A stretch of DNA of 7,355 nt from an uncultured Alistipes sp. (GTDB lineage Bacteria > Bacteroidota > Bacteroidia > Bacteroidales > Rikenellaceae), in contig CAAFWE010000084.1 in NCBI GenBank assembly GCA_900766655.1, positions 1 through 7,355 on the forward strand, read 5' to 3'. Position numbers and translations under genes: made by a program. The notes under the pieces are model-generated. The model had not been told where the DNA came from, ran no database searches, and saw only the letters and a list, made by a program, of their open reading frames with translations. This document shows, in pieces, positions 1 through 6,012 of the stretch. How positions within the stretch are numbered: position 1 is the first letter of the stretch; every line of letters starts with the position of its first letter.

Positions 1-20
1 GACGTGTGCTCTTCCGATCT
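1..20 (+). other. Illumina adapter remnant at contig end (not genomic)
   Basis: The first 20 bases match the last 20 bases of the standard Illumina TruSeq read-2 primer/adapter, ending in the diagnostic gctcttccgatct. The minus-strand coding sequence begins immediately after it, and the base after the insert is the A expected from A-tailed ligation. These bases should be trimmed. They show that the window starts at a raw contig edge rather than at a biological boundary. Confidence 0.96.
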
Positions 21-163
21 CGCTCCATATCGGCATCGGGGAAGGCGAAATTTACCGCAGGCACAAAGGCTGGGTCATTCACGATTCGCTCCAATGCAGC
101 AGGTATCTCGTCGTCGTTGTAGGGACGAATATCGCAATATAAATCTTCCTTTATATTCTCCAT
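21..163 (-). CDS. Probable 1-acyl-sn-glycerol-3-phosphate acyltransferase, N-terminal fragment
   Basis: The minus-strand ATG at 163-161 opens a frame that runs 47 codons into the contig edge. It encodes a soluble, acidic N-terminus with no signal peptide, including DIRPYNDDEIPAALERI, VNDPAF and FAFPDAD. From memory, this 'DIRPY.D.E...A.ERI..DP.F' opening is typical of Bacteroidota acyltransferases of the PlsC superfamily annotated as 1-acylglycerol-3-phosphate acyltransferases, which make phosphatidic acid at the inner membrane. The catalytic HX4D motif lies outside the window, so the function cannot be confirmed here. The gene lies downstream of the MBL operon on the same strand but has its own promoter, so it is probably a separate housekeeping unit that may also receive read-through. 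The truncation is an assembly artefact, not a broken gene. Confidence 0.6.
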
Positions 164-182
164 AACAAAGGTATAGTTTTTA

Positions 183-214
183 CAAAGGTAAGTAAAAAAA
201 CTCGATTTACCAAA
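183..214 (-). promoter_or_regulatory. Bacteroidota-type promoter for the acyltransferase gene
   Basis: Read on the minus strand, TTTG (214-211) is followed after exactly 20 bases by TACCTTTG (190-183). This matches the Bacteroidota sigma-ABfr consensus (TTTG or TTG at -33, TAnnTTTG at -7). The predicted transcription start near 176 gives a leader of only about 13 bases before the ATG at 163. The -33 box sits six bases after the stop codon of the upstream MBL gene. A second identical TACCTTTG at 173-166 lacks a -33 partner. Confidence 0.75.
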
Positions 215-219
215 TTTTG

Positions 220-2166
220 CTATTTCGAGGTGTATGGTCCGTGAATCGATTTTACGCGGTATTCGAAATCGGTAGCATCGAGCACATATACATGGTAGCT
301 CGCACCACCAGGGGCAACGCGCAATACGAGGTGACCATCATAACCATTCATCTTTGCGTAGGTCTCAGGATTCTCGGCAAGTGCCTCTGGGTGGGCATTT
401 GTGGTGAATACCTTCGCCTTAATAAGAGGGAATATTTTATTATTCAACAAGCCGATGTCTGGCTGCTTCTTGTAGAAGTTCTGGTTGAGAATCACCTCTG
501 GGAACATATATGCCTCCATCTGACCGCCATAACTATTGCTGCTGAGGTGGTGACCGCCCTTTATTGCATCGAGTTTAGTACCGTCAGCGCAGTCGCGGAA
601 GTAGTATGCCATACGGTTCTGCGGAGCACTTGTGATGTCGCCTGCAGTAACATAGTCGAAGTCGCCATACTTGAGGTAGAAACCGCACGATGATGGATTA
701 CCGCTGTCACTCTTCGAGCCATTCTTTCTTGGTGTGGTTTCGCCACTCTTGATATAGTAGCCATAGCCATTTTCGCAGATGTTGAAGGTCTTGAAATTGC
801 TATACTTCTCCTTGTTGTAGAGCAACTTAATCTGCTCCTCGCCAGCCGTGAAACGAGCTCCTTGCAATACGCCATTCTCCTCGCCCCACTTGATAAGCAT
901 CTTCCACTCCTCGAGGAACCAAGTGTGGTCGATAGGGGCAGTCTTGCTCTCGCCCTCAGGCAAGTAGTTAGGGTAGGCACGATCGAGGATATTCTTGAAT
1001 GGAATAAGGTCGTAGAGTGCCATCGCTCCGATTTTACGGTAGCCGATAGGGTTTCTCTCGGCCTCGATGCTAGGGTCGCCAAAGTGGTCGTTGTGGAAGT
1101 GCGAAATGTGGCAATAGTCAATCCACGACTTACCCTCAGGCAAGTAGTTCTTGATGTAACGCGCAAAGGTTGTTGTAGGGCGCACATCGGTGCTTGGAAG
1201 CTGTGCTATTGGGAAATCGCCCATAGTAGGAGGAATCTCGCCTACATCTACAACCACAGTTGTTCCGTCAGGCAAAATGAGGAACGAACACTCGCCACGA
1301 GCCGAGTTAATCATATGGATATCGAGGTAGCCCTCCTCCCAGAGTGGAAGCATCTTGCCCACCTCGACATTGCTTGCGCTGTCGGCCTTGTAGGTTACCG
1401 TATTTGAGAACTCGCGCACAACACCAGCTCTAATTGGCTTTGCATTTGTTGCTCTAATCTCCTTCGACATAATGCCACCCTTGTTATCGTAGAGTCGTAC
1501 GCGCAAAAGCGAGTACTCACCCGCTGGGAACGCGATGTGAAGATAGGTCGGAGTGGTAGCGTCAAGCACCTTGCCCTCGCCAAACGAGTAGCAGATAGTG
1601 CTCTTTGACTCTGCTGTCGGAGTGATGGTGCCATTTGTGAAGTCGAGGTCGAAAACGCCCGAAATCGGAGTCTCGTCAGCGGTCGAAATCTGCACCTTTG
1701 TCAAGGTTGCCGAGCCTACGATGCCAATCTTGAGAACAGAAGTAAGGTGCTTGAGTTCAACACCTTCGTTTGTGACAACGCCATACATTGTCGCCACGCC
1801 CTCGCCAAATGTAGTGTTGCTTGCGTGCGTCTGCTGCTCGGCAAATACCACCTTGCCAGCGGGAGCTGCTGGGTAGCTGATGTGGCATCCCAACTCGCAA
1901 CTAAAGTTGAAGGTTGCGCGAGAAGGGTTCTCAGGGTCGATTATAGCAGCCTCTGATACTACTCCGTCTACCGAAATCTTGTCGCCTTCGCTCCAATATA
2001 GCGGATAGACATCTTCGGCCTTCTCGCCAAGTTGGGTGCGAGTCTGCTCGAGCGAAAGTGTGATAGAACTTGTTGCTCCGTTGATATCCAAACTCTCGTT
2101 AGGTGCCACGCACGAAAGAGCGAAAGCCGATAAAAGGAGTGCTAGGTTAATCTTGTGAGATTTCAT
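220..2166 (-). CDS. Lipoprotein: fimbrillin-like domain fused to MBL-fold hydrolase
   Basis: The 648-residue product has a lipoprotein signal peptide (residues 1-18, lipobox ALSC, lipidated C19), so it should be membrane anchored. No clear acidic surface-export signal follows C19. Residues about 30-252 look like a Mfa/fimbrillin-like beta domain: a TRT motif, YWSEGDKISVDG at 57-68, SYPAA at 88-92, and the closing PIRAG...VTY. Residues about 258-648 are the MBL enzyme. The zinc-site motif HxHxDH is H356, H358, D360, H361; the bridging Asp is D510 in AGD; the last His is in the HH pair at 539-540, within GGHHLSSNS as in ComEC-type enzymes. The tail ends FEYRVKSIHGPYTSK like its three upstream paralogues. 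It is the last gene of the operon, and its ATG lies three bases after the preceding stop (TAG CAG ATG), which suggests translational coupling. It is closest to the first operon gene: both have NQNFY.KQPD.GLL and WGEEN. It lacks three cysteines shared by the other three copies (Y270, S284 and A508 instead). Domain calls come from motifs; the substrate is unknown. Confidence 0.88.
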   Translation of the reverse strand: MKSHKINLALLLSAFALSCVAPNESLDINGATSSITLSLEQTRTQLGEKAEDVYPLYWSEGDKISVDGVVSEAAIIDPENPSRATFNFSCELGCHISYPAAPAGKVVFAEQQTHASNTTFGEGVATMYGVVTNEGVELKHLTSVLKIGIVGSATLTKVQISTADETPISGVFDLDFTNGTITPTAESKSTICYSFGEGKVLDATTPTYLHIAFPAGEYSLLRVRLYDNKGGIMSKEIRATNAKPIRAGVVREFSNTVTYKADSASNVEVGKMLPLWEEGYLDIHMINSARGECSFLILPDGTTVVVDVGEIPPTMGDFPIAQLPSTDVRPTTTFARYIKNYLPEGKSWIDYCHISHFHNDHFGDPSIEAERNPIGYRKIGAMALYDLIPFKNILDRAYPNYLPEGESKTAPIDHTWFLEEWKMLIKWGEENGVLQGARFTAGEEQIKLLYNKEKYSNFKTFNICENGYGYYIKSGETTPRKNGSKSDSGNPSSCGFYLKYGDFDYVTAGDITSAPQNRMAYYFRDCADGTKLDAIKGGHHLSSNSYGGQMEAYMFPEVILNQNFYKKQPDIGLLNNKIFPLIKAKVFTTNAHPEALAENPETYAKMNGYDGHLVLRVAPGGASYHVYVLDATDFEYRVKSIHGPYTSK

Positions 2167-2169
2167 CTG

Positions 2170-3363
2170 CTATCGTGATTTGTATGGTCCGTGAATTGAT
2201 TTTACTCTATACTCGAAGTCGCTGTCGTCGAGCATATAGACATAGAACTCGTCGCCACCTGGCATTACTCGCAGTGCGATGTGACCATTGTAGCCAGCTA
2301 TTTGGTCGACCAAATCCTTGTGGCTCGCAGCCATATCGGGGTGGATGTTGTTTGCAAAGAATGCCTTGATGCGTGGCAAAATATAGGCCAAAGGCTCTGG
2401 ATAAGGCTTGTTGCTCGCAAAACAAGGGTCGATAACCACTTGTGGGTCGTAGTTGAATACGCGCATCATCTTGCCCCATCCGTTGTGTGCCAAGTGGTGG
2501 ATGGCCTTCGCAGCGTCGAGCTTACCCTCGCCAATAAAGTCGCGGAAGTAGTATGCTGTCATATCTTGTGAGCTCCACGACACATCGCCACACGCCATAT
2601 AGTCGAACTTTCCGTAGGTGAGGTGGAAACCGCACGAAGCAGGGTTGCCGCCTCGCTCCACCTTGCCTCCGATGAGCATACCCTCGCCATTGTGGTCCTT
2701 TGCCCACGAAAAACCGTTTGCGCAGACATTGAATATCGAGAAATCCTTGTACTTGTCGGGATTGTTGCGCAGCACAATCTGCTTTGTGCCTACGGTAAAA
2801 CGCTCAGCTGTAAAACGCTTCTCCTTCACACCCCAAGTGACAAACTTTGCCCAATCCTTCGATGTCTGTCCCACCATCTTCGGAGTCATAAAGTCCTCCT
2901 CGTAGCTTGGGTATCCTCTATCGAGGATGTGGTTGTAAGGAATCTCGTCATAGAGAGCCAATAGACCAGTCTTGTAGTATCCTACAGGTGACTTCTCGGT
3001 AGCAGTCTTGTAGCTACCCATATGGTCGATATGGAAGTGTGTGACATGGCAATAGTCTATGGCAGTTTTGCCCTTAGGCATAAAATGCTTGATGTAGCGA
3101 GCATAGGTGATGTATGGACGCACCTGCTCATTCGGACGGGCCTCCACCAATATTTTGCCCTTGACAATCTCCCCAGCGTCAACAAGCAGGGTAGTGCCAT
3201 CGGGCAGAATGTAGAAACAACACTCGCCACGACCACTATTGATGAGGTGTATGTCGAGGCAACCCTCGCTCCAATCGGGCAACACCTTGCCCACTTCGGT
3301 CTTGTTTTGGGCGTATGCGTTGCATGCGCAAAGCAGTGCTACTGCCAAAAGTAACTTTTTCAC
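2170..3363 (-). CDS. Exported MBL-fold metallo-hydrolase, paralogue 3 of 4 (GTG start)
   Basis: The 397-residue product has a signal peptide (MKKLLLAVALL, probable cleavage after AYA at 16-18), which suggests a periplasmic or secreted enzyme. The LCAC stretch makes lipidation possible but less likely. The mature protein is a single MBL domain. It has GRGECCF at 44-50, DGTTLLVDAGE at 55-65, the metal motif H109, H111, D113, H114 (THFHIDH), the bridging Asp D260 (ACGD) and the final HH at 289-290. An insert of about 145 residues between HxHxDH and ACGD is shared by all four paralogues and may form the substrate pocket. It is closest to the upstream neighbour in this insert (both WAKFVTWGVK). 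It is the odd one at the post-Asp loop, with QDM at 266-268 where the others have QNR, and at 312-320, where the NQNFY.KQPD motif is lost. The start is GTG at 3363-3361, supported by the signal peptide and by AGAGGA upstream. It lies 11 bases after the preceding gene. Confidence 0.88.
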   Translation of the reverse strand: MKKLLLAVALLCACNAYAQNKTEVGKVLPDWSEGCLDIHLINSGRGECCFYILPDGTTLLVDAGEIVKGKILVEARPNEQVRPYITYARYIKHFMPKGKTAIDYCHVTHFHIDHMGSYKTATEKSPVGYYKTGLLALYDEIPYNHILDRGYPSYEEDFMTPKMVGQTSKDWAKFVTWGVKEKRFTAERFTVGTKQIVLRNNPDKYKDFSIFNVCANGFSWAKDHNGEGMLIGGKVERGGNPASCGFHLTYGKFDYMACGDVSWSSQDMTAYYFRDFIGEGKLDAAKAIHHLAHNGWGKMMRVFNYDPQVVIDPCFASNKPYPEPLAYILPRIKAFFANNIHPDMAASHKDLVDQIAGYNGHIALRVMPGGDEFYVYMLDDSDFEYRVKSIHGPYKSR

Positions 3364-3370
3364 AGTCGAA

Positions 3371-3376
3371 TCCTCT
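3371..3376 (-). promoter_or_regulatory. Shine-Dalgarno-like site deciding a GTG start
   Basis: On the minus strand, AGAGGA lies seven bases upstream of the GTG start at 3363 and overlaps the TAG stop of the preceding gene (3377-3375). No in-frame ATG exists upstream close enough to serve, and the signal peptide begins right at this GTG. A purine-rich ribosome site is uncommon in Bacteroidota, so it may compensate for the weak start codon or support termination-reinitiation. Confidence 0.5.
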
Positions 3377-4643
3377 ATTTTGTGTGATATGGTCCTACGA
3401 TATACTTTACTCTATACTCGAAATCGGTGTCGTCGAGCATATAGACATAGAAAAATTTGCCACCCGGCATCACTCGCAATACGATGTGTCCGTCGTAGGC
3501 AGTAATTCTGTCGGCAAGTTTATTTGCCTTCACCTCTGGCAGCGAACTAAATTCCTTGTGGAGGTTTGTAGTGAAGAAACTTTCAACTACTGGCAATACG
3601 TGCATCAACTTCTTGACATCAGGCTTGTTGAGGGTGAGGCTGTGGTTGAGCACCACGCGCGGATTGAAGTTGCACTCCTGCATCTTCGAGCCCCACGAGT
3701 TTGCGGCCAAGTGGTGGTTAGCCTTGAATGCGTCGAGCTTACCCACGCCTACAAAGTCACGGAAGTAGTATGCCAAGCGGTTTTGGGGGCTGCTGACCAA
3801 GTCGCCACAAGCGATGTAGTCGAAAGCACCATAGCGGATGTGGAAACCGCACGAAGCTGGGTTGCCACCCTTCTCGATGCCGATCTTCACAACTCTACTC
3901 TCTCCACTTCTTGTTTTGTTCCAGATGCAACCATTGACGCAGATGTTGAATACCGAGAAATCTTGGTAAGCCTTTGGGTTGTTCACCAACTTAATCTGCT
4001 CCTCGCCAGCGCGGAATCTATCGGCCGAGAATTTCTTCTTCTTGACACCCCAAGTGACAAACTTTGCCCAATCTTGCGAGAGCTGACCGCTGATTGATGG
4101 GGTATCTTCGTCTTGGGTGTAATTTGGATAGGCGCGGTCGAGAATGCGCTTGTAAGGTACCTCGTCGTAGAGTGCCAGCAAGCCCGATTTACGATAACCT
4201 ACGGGCGACGTTCCGACAACGCAACTCTCGCTACCGATGTGGTCGGTGTGGAAGTGAGAAGGGGCGCAATAGTCGATGGCGCTCTTGCCTTCGGGCAGGA
4301 AGTGCTTGATATACTTTGCGTAGGTTATGTAGGGTTTTGTCTCTGCATTCGGACGCTGAGGCACGCTGGTCTCGCTATCGGCCACCTCGCCAGCGTCTAC
4401 AAGCAGTGTGGTGCCATCGGGCAGAATGTAGAAACAACACTCGCCTCGTCCGCTATTGATGAAGTGGATATCGAGACAACCTTCGCTCCAGGCAGGGAGT
4501 GTCTTGCCATATTCAACCTTTGTGGGGGTGGTTGTGGCAGTTGTTGCTGTCTTGCTATTCTTGCTCTTCTTGGCTGGTTTGGCCTCCAACGATCCTATGG
4601 TGAGAAGCGCAAGCAGAGGCAGAGCGAGAAAAATTTTCTTCAT
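3375..4643 (-). CDS. Exported MBL-fold metallo-hydrolase, paralogue 2 of 4
   Basis: The 422-residue product starts with a type I signal peptide (MKKIFLALPLLALLTIG, cleavage probably after SLEA at residue 21). A basic and then Thr-rich linker follows (KPAKKSKNSK, then TATTATTTPT, 22-41). The MBL domain begins near 46. Key residues are GRGECC at 65-70, DGTTLLVDAGE at 76-86, the metal motif H130, H132, D134, H135 (SHFHTDH), the bridging Asp D281 (ACGDL), QNR at 287-289 and the final HH at 310-311 (ANHHLAANSWG). The tail is FEYRVKYIVGPYHTK. Relative to the third operon gene, its insert is very similar (DWAKFVTWGVK at 191-201). The two genes share a 35-base identical stretch (4411-4445 and 3194-3228) and a 29-base one (4045-4073 and 2828-2856), which points to recent duplication or gene conversion. 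It follows the first operon gene after 11 bases, with no promoter in the gap. The family resembles ComEC-like secreted MBL enzymes; the reaction is unknown. Confidence 0.88.
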   Translation of the reverse strand: MKKIFLALPLLALLTIGSLEAKPAKKSKNSKTATTATTTPTKVEYGKTLPAWSEGCLDIHFINSGRGECCFYILPDGTTLLVDAGEVADSETSVPQRPNAETKPYITYAKYIKHFLPEGKSAIDYCAPSHFHTDHIGSESCVVGTSPVGYRKSGLLALYDEVPYKRILDRAYPNYTQDEDTPSISGQLSQDWAKFVTWGVKKKKFSADRFRAGEEQIKLVNNPKAYQDFSVFNICVNGCIWNKTRSGESRVVKIGIEKGGNPASCGFHIRYGAFDYIACGDLVSSPQNRLAYYFRDFVGVGKLDAFKANHHLAANSWGSKMQECNFNPRVVLNHSLTLNKPDVKKLMHVLPVVESFFTTNLHKEFSSLPEVKANKLADRITAYDGHIVLRVMPGGKFFYVYMLDDTDFEYRVKYIVGPYHTK

Positions 4644-4654
4644 ATCGAAACTCT

Positions 4655-5896
4655 TTATTTTGATTTGTATGGTCCGTGAATCGACTTGACGCGATACTCG
4701 AAGTCGCTGTCGTCAAGCATATAGACATAGAACTTGTCGCCACCTGGCAACACTCGCAATACAATGTGTCCGTTGTAGCCAGCCATCGTCTTGAAGATGT
4801 CGGGATTGGCGGCAATGGCTGCTGGGTGAGCATTTGTGGTGAAGAACGACTTGGTCCAGCCGTAGATGTAGGACAACAGACCTGCATCGGGCTGTTTCTG
4901 GTAGAAGTTCTGATTGAGTACTACTTGTGGGCAGAATTTGCACTCTTTCATCTGACCTCCCCATGCGTTCTTGCTGAGGTGATGGTGAGCCTTGAACGCC
5001 TCGAGTTTGCCCTCGCCTATGCAGTCGCGGAAGTAGTATGCCACACGATTTTGTGTCGCTCCAGTCAAATCGCCACAAGTGATGTAGTCGAACTTACCGT
5101 AGCGGATGTGGAATCCGCACGAAGTCGGGTTGCCACCCTTCTTGGTCTTGCCGCCTCTGATGATGCTCTTGCCAGAGTCATCCTTGCCTAAGACATAACC
5201 ATTGGCGCAGATGTTGAGGCACGAGAAGTTGTTGTAGGCCTTGCGGTTGTTTACGAGCTTGACCTGCTCCTCACCCACTGCAAAGCGTGCTGCGGTGAGC
5301 TTCTTGTTCTCCTCGCCCCACTCGATGAGTCTCTTCCAATCTTGTGCCAAACGACCTACAACAGTAGGTGTTACATCGTCCTCGACATAGTTTGGATATG
5401 CGCGGTCGATAATGTGCTTGAAAGGTACCTCGTCGTAGAGTGCCAACAATCCCGATTTGCGGTAACCTATAGGGTTGGTCTCGGTGGCACACTCAACGGT
5501 ACCCATATGGTCGATGTGAAAGTGCGAAACATTGCAGTAGTCAATCGCGCTTTTGCCCTTCGGAAGGAAGTGCTTGATGTACTTTGCGTAGGTTATGTAT
5601 GGGCGTACATCGTTGTTAGGACGCTGTGCAACCGCAGTCTCGCCACCCATATTGGTAGGGATTTCGCCTGCGTCGATGAGAAGGGTAGTTCCATCGGGCA
5701 GAATGTGGAAACAGCACTCGCCTCGTCCGCTGTTGATAAAGTGGATGTCGAGACATCCTTCGCTCCACGATGGAAGGGTCTTGCCAACCTGTACCTTCGC
5801 AGCCTTTGCTTTCTTGCTCTTCTTTGCAGGTTTAGAGTGGCATACGCCAACGCTAAACATTGCGACAATCATCAAAATGGGAAATAGTCTCCTCAT
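4655..5896 (-). CDS. Exported MBL-fold metallo-hydrolase, paralogue 1 of 4 (first gene of operon)
   Basis: The ATG at 5896 gives 413 residues with a signal peptide at the very N-terminus (MRRLFPILMIVAMFSVG). Starting at 5959 instead would add 21 residues and would run through the promoter, so I reject it. Cleavage is probably after VCHS (residue 21), which aligns with SLEA of the next gene; lipidation at C19 is less likely. A strongly basic mature N-terminus follows (KPAKKSKKAKAAK, 22-34). The MBL domain carries GRGECC at 57-62, DGTTLLIDAGE at 68-78, the metal motif H125, H127, D129, H130 (SHFHIDH), the bridging Asp D276 (TCGDL), QNR at 282-284 and a triple His at 304-306 where the others have two. 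It is the promoter-proximal gene of the four-gene unit and the closest relative of the distal fimbrillin fusion, so outer and inner gene pairs are each other's best matches by eye. The substrate is unknown. Confidence 0.88.
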   Translation of the reverse strand: MRRLFPILMIVAMFSVGVCHSKPAKKSKKAKAAKVQVGKTLPSWSEGCLDIHFINSGRGECCFHILPDGTTLLIDAGEIPTNMGGETAVAQRPNNDVRPYITYAKYIKHFLPKGKSAIDYCNVSHFHIDHMGTVECATETNPIGYRKSGLLALYDEVPFKHIIDRAYPNYVEDDVTPTVVGRLAQDWKRLIEWGEENKKLTAARFAVGEEQVKLVNNRKAYNNFSCLNICANGYVLGKDDSGKSIIRGGKTKKGGNPTSCGFHIRYGKFDYITCGDLTGATQNRVAYYFRDCIGEGKLEAFKAHHHLSKNAWGGQMKECKFCPQVVLNQNFYQKQPDAGLLSYIYGWTKSFFTTNAHPAAIAANPDIFKTMAGYNGHIVLRVLPGGDKFYVYMLDDSDFEYRVKSIHGPYKSK

Positions 5897-5907
5897 AACT
5901 CTATCTA

Positions 5908-5921
5908 TTATTATATAATAA
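5908..5921. promoter_or_regulatory. Perfect 14-base palindrome at the MBL-operon transcription start
   Basis: TTATTATATAATAA is identical to its own reverse complement. It begins where transcription of the minus-strand operon is expected to start, six bases downstream of the -7 box, and fills most of the short leader before the ATG at 5896. It could be an operator for a dimeric regulator or a weak 5' hairpin. The region is very AT-rich, which raises the chance of a coincidental palindrome. Confidence 0.4.
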
Positions 5922-5926
5922 GCGTA

Positions 5927-5959
5927 CAAAAATAGGTGTAATTTTTCGATTTTTGCCAA
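5927..5959 (-). promoter_or_regulatory. Promoter of the MBL-hydrolase operon
   Basis: On the minus strand, TTG (5959-5957) is followed after 22 bases by TATTTTTG (5934-5927), a full match to the Bacteroidota -7 consensus TAnnTTTG. The predicted start is near 5920, giving a leader of about 24 bases. The spacer is two bases longer than in the two other promoters of this window (20 bases each), which hints at a weaker or activator-dependent promoter. Confidence 0.65.
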
Positions 5960-5985
5960 TTTTCAGCCAATTTTTCCTACCTTTG
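5953..5985 (+). promoter_or_regulatory. Promoter of the M14 carboxypeptidase gene
   Basis: TTG (5953-5955) is followed after 22 bases by TACCTTTG (5978-5985). The start should fall near 5992, giving a leader of about 20 A-rich bases before the ATG at 6013. It mirrors the minus-strand promoter: the two -33 boxes form TTG-C-CAA centred on base 5956, and each -7 box starts 22 bases away from that centre. Confidence 0.65.
5955..5974. repeat. Direct repeat GCCAATTTT within the divergent promoter
   Basis: GCCAATTTT occurs at 5955-5963 and again at 5966-5974, a period of 11 bases or about one helical turn. It lies in the spacer of the peptidase promoter, and its first copy covers the -33 box of the MBL-operon promoter. 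Helically phased direct repeats in a promoter are a typical arrangement for regulator binding, but nothing here identifies the regulator. Confidence 0.4.
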
Positions 5986-6012
5986 TGGCAAATAATAAAA
6001 ATCAATCTAAAG

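Larger units (their letters stand above)
220..5896 (-). repeat. Four-copy tandem paralogous gene array (single operon)
   Basis: The four consecutive genes share the same MBL core, the same metal ligands, the same central insert and the same C-terminal tail (..DFEYRVK.I.GPY..K). The 3' ends are recognisable at DNA level: the string around ggtccgtgaat recurs at about 236-246, 2187-2196 and 4671-4681, and in weaker form near 3390. Spacings of 3, 11 and 11 bases and the lack of TAnnTTTG boxes in the gaps support one transcript from the promoter at 5927-5959. No terminator is visible after the last gene (164-219), so read-through into the acyltransferase gene is possible. Confidence 0.85.

Noticed and set aside
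164..219. Terminator after the last MBL gene
   Set aside because: There is a run of seven T on the minus strand (200-194), but only a 4-base ATTT/AAAT stem precedes it, and the stretch is better explained as promoter spacer.
3319..3330. Lipobox in the 397-residue MBL protein (LLCAC)
   Set aside because: No good small residue pattern precedes either cysteine, and a standard signal peptidase I site (AYA before Q19) follows. It is kept only as a minor alternative.
3315..4679. Plus-strand open frames of 260 and 188 codons across the MBL genes
   Set aside because: They mirror conserved MBL coding sequence on the minus strand, and similar frames recur opposite each paralogue, as expected of shadows of a duplicated gene. 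No Bacteroidota promoter precedes them.
220..5896. Antibiotic-resistance metallo-beta-lactamases or quorum-quenching lactonases
   Set aside because: HxHxDH is common to the whole superfamily. The final motif here is a ComEC-like HH-L-x-x-N, and the long insert and conserved tail do not match B1-B3 beta-lactamases or AiiA-type lactonases that I know. The reaction is left open.
220..5896. Repeated DNA as a mobile element or CRISPR array
   Set aside because: The repeats are coding, gene-sized and in frame, with no terminal inverted repeats, transposase or short regular spacer pattern.
5897..5959. Longer N-terminus for the first MBL gene, starting at 5959
   Set aside because: It would place coding sequence over the -33 and -7 boxes and put 21 residues ahead of a clear signal peptide.
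5953..6012. Longer N-terminus for the carboxypeptidase, starting at 5953
   Set aside because: It overlaps the promoter and would bury the lipoprotein signal peptide; the ATG at 6013 fits both.
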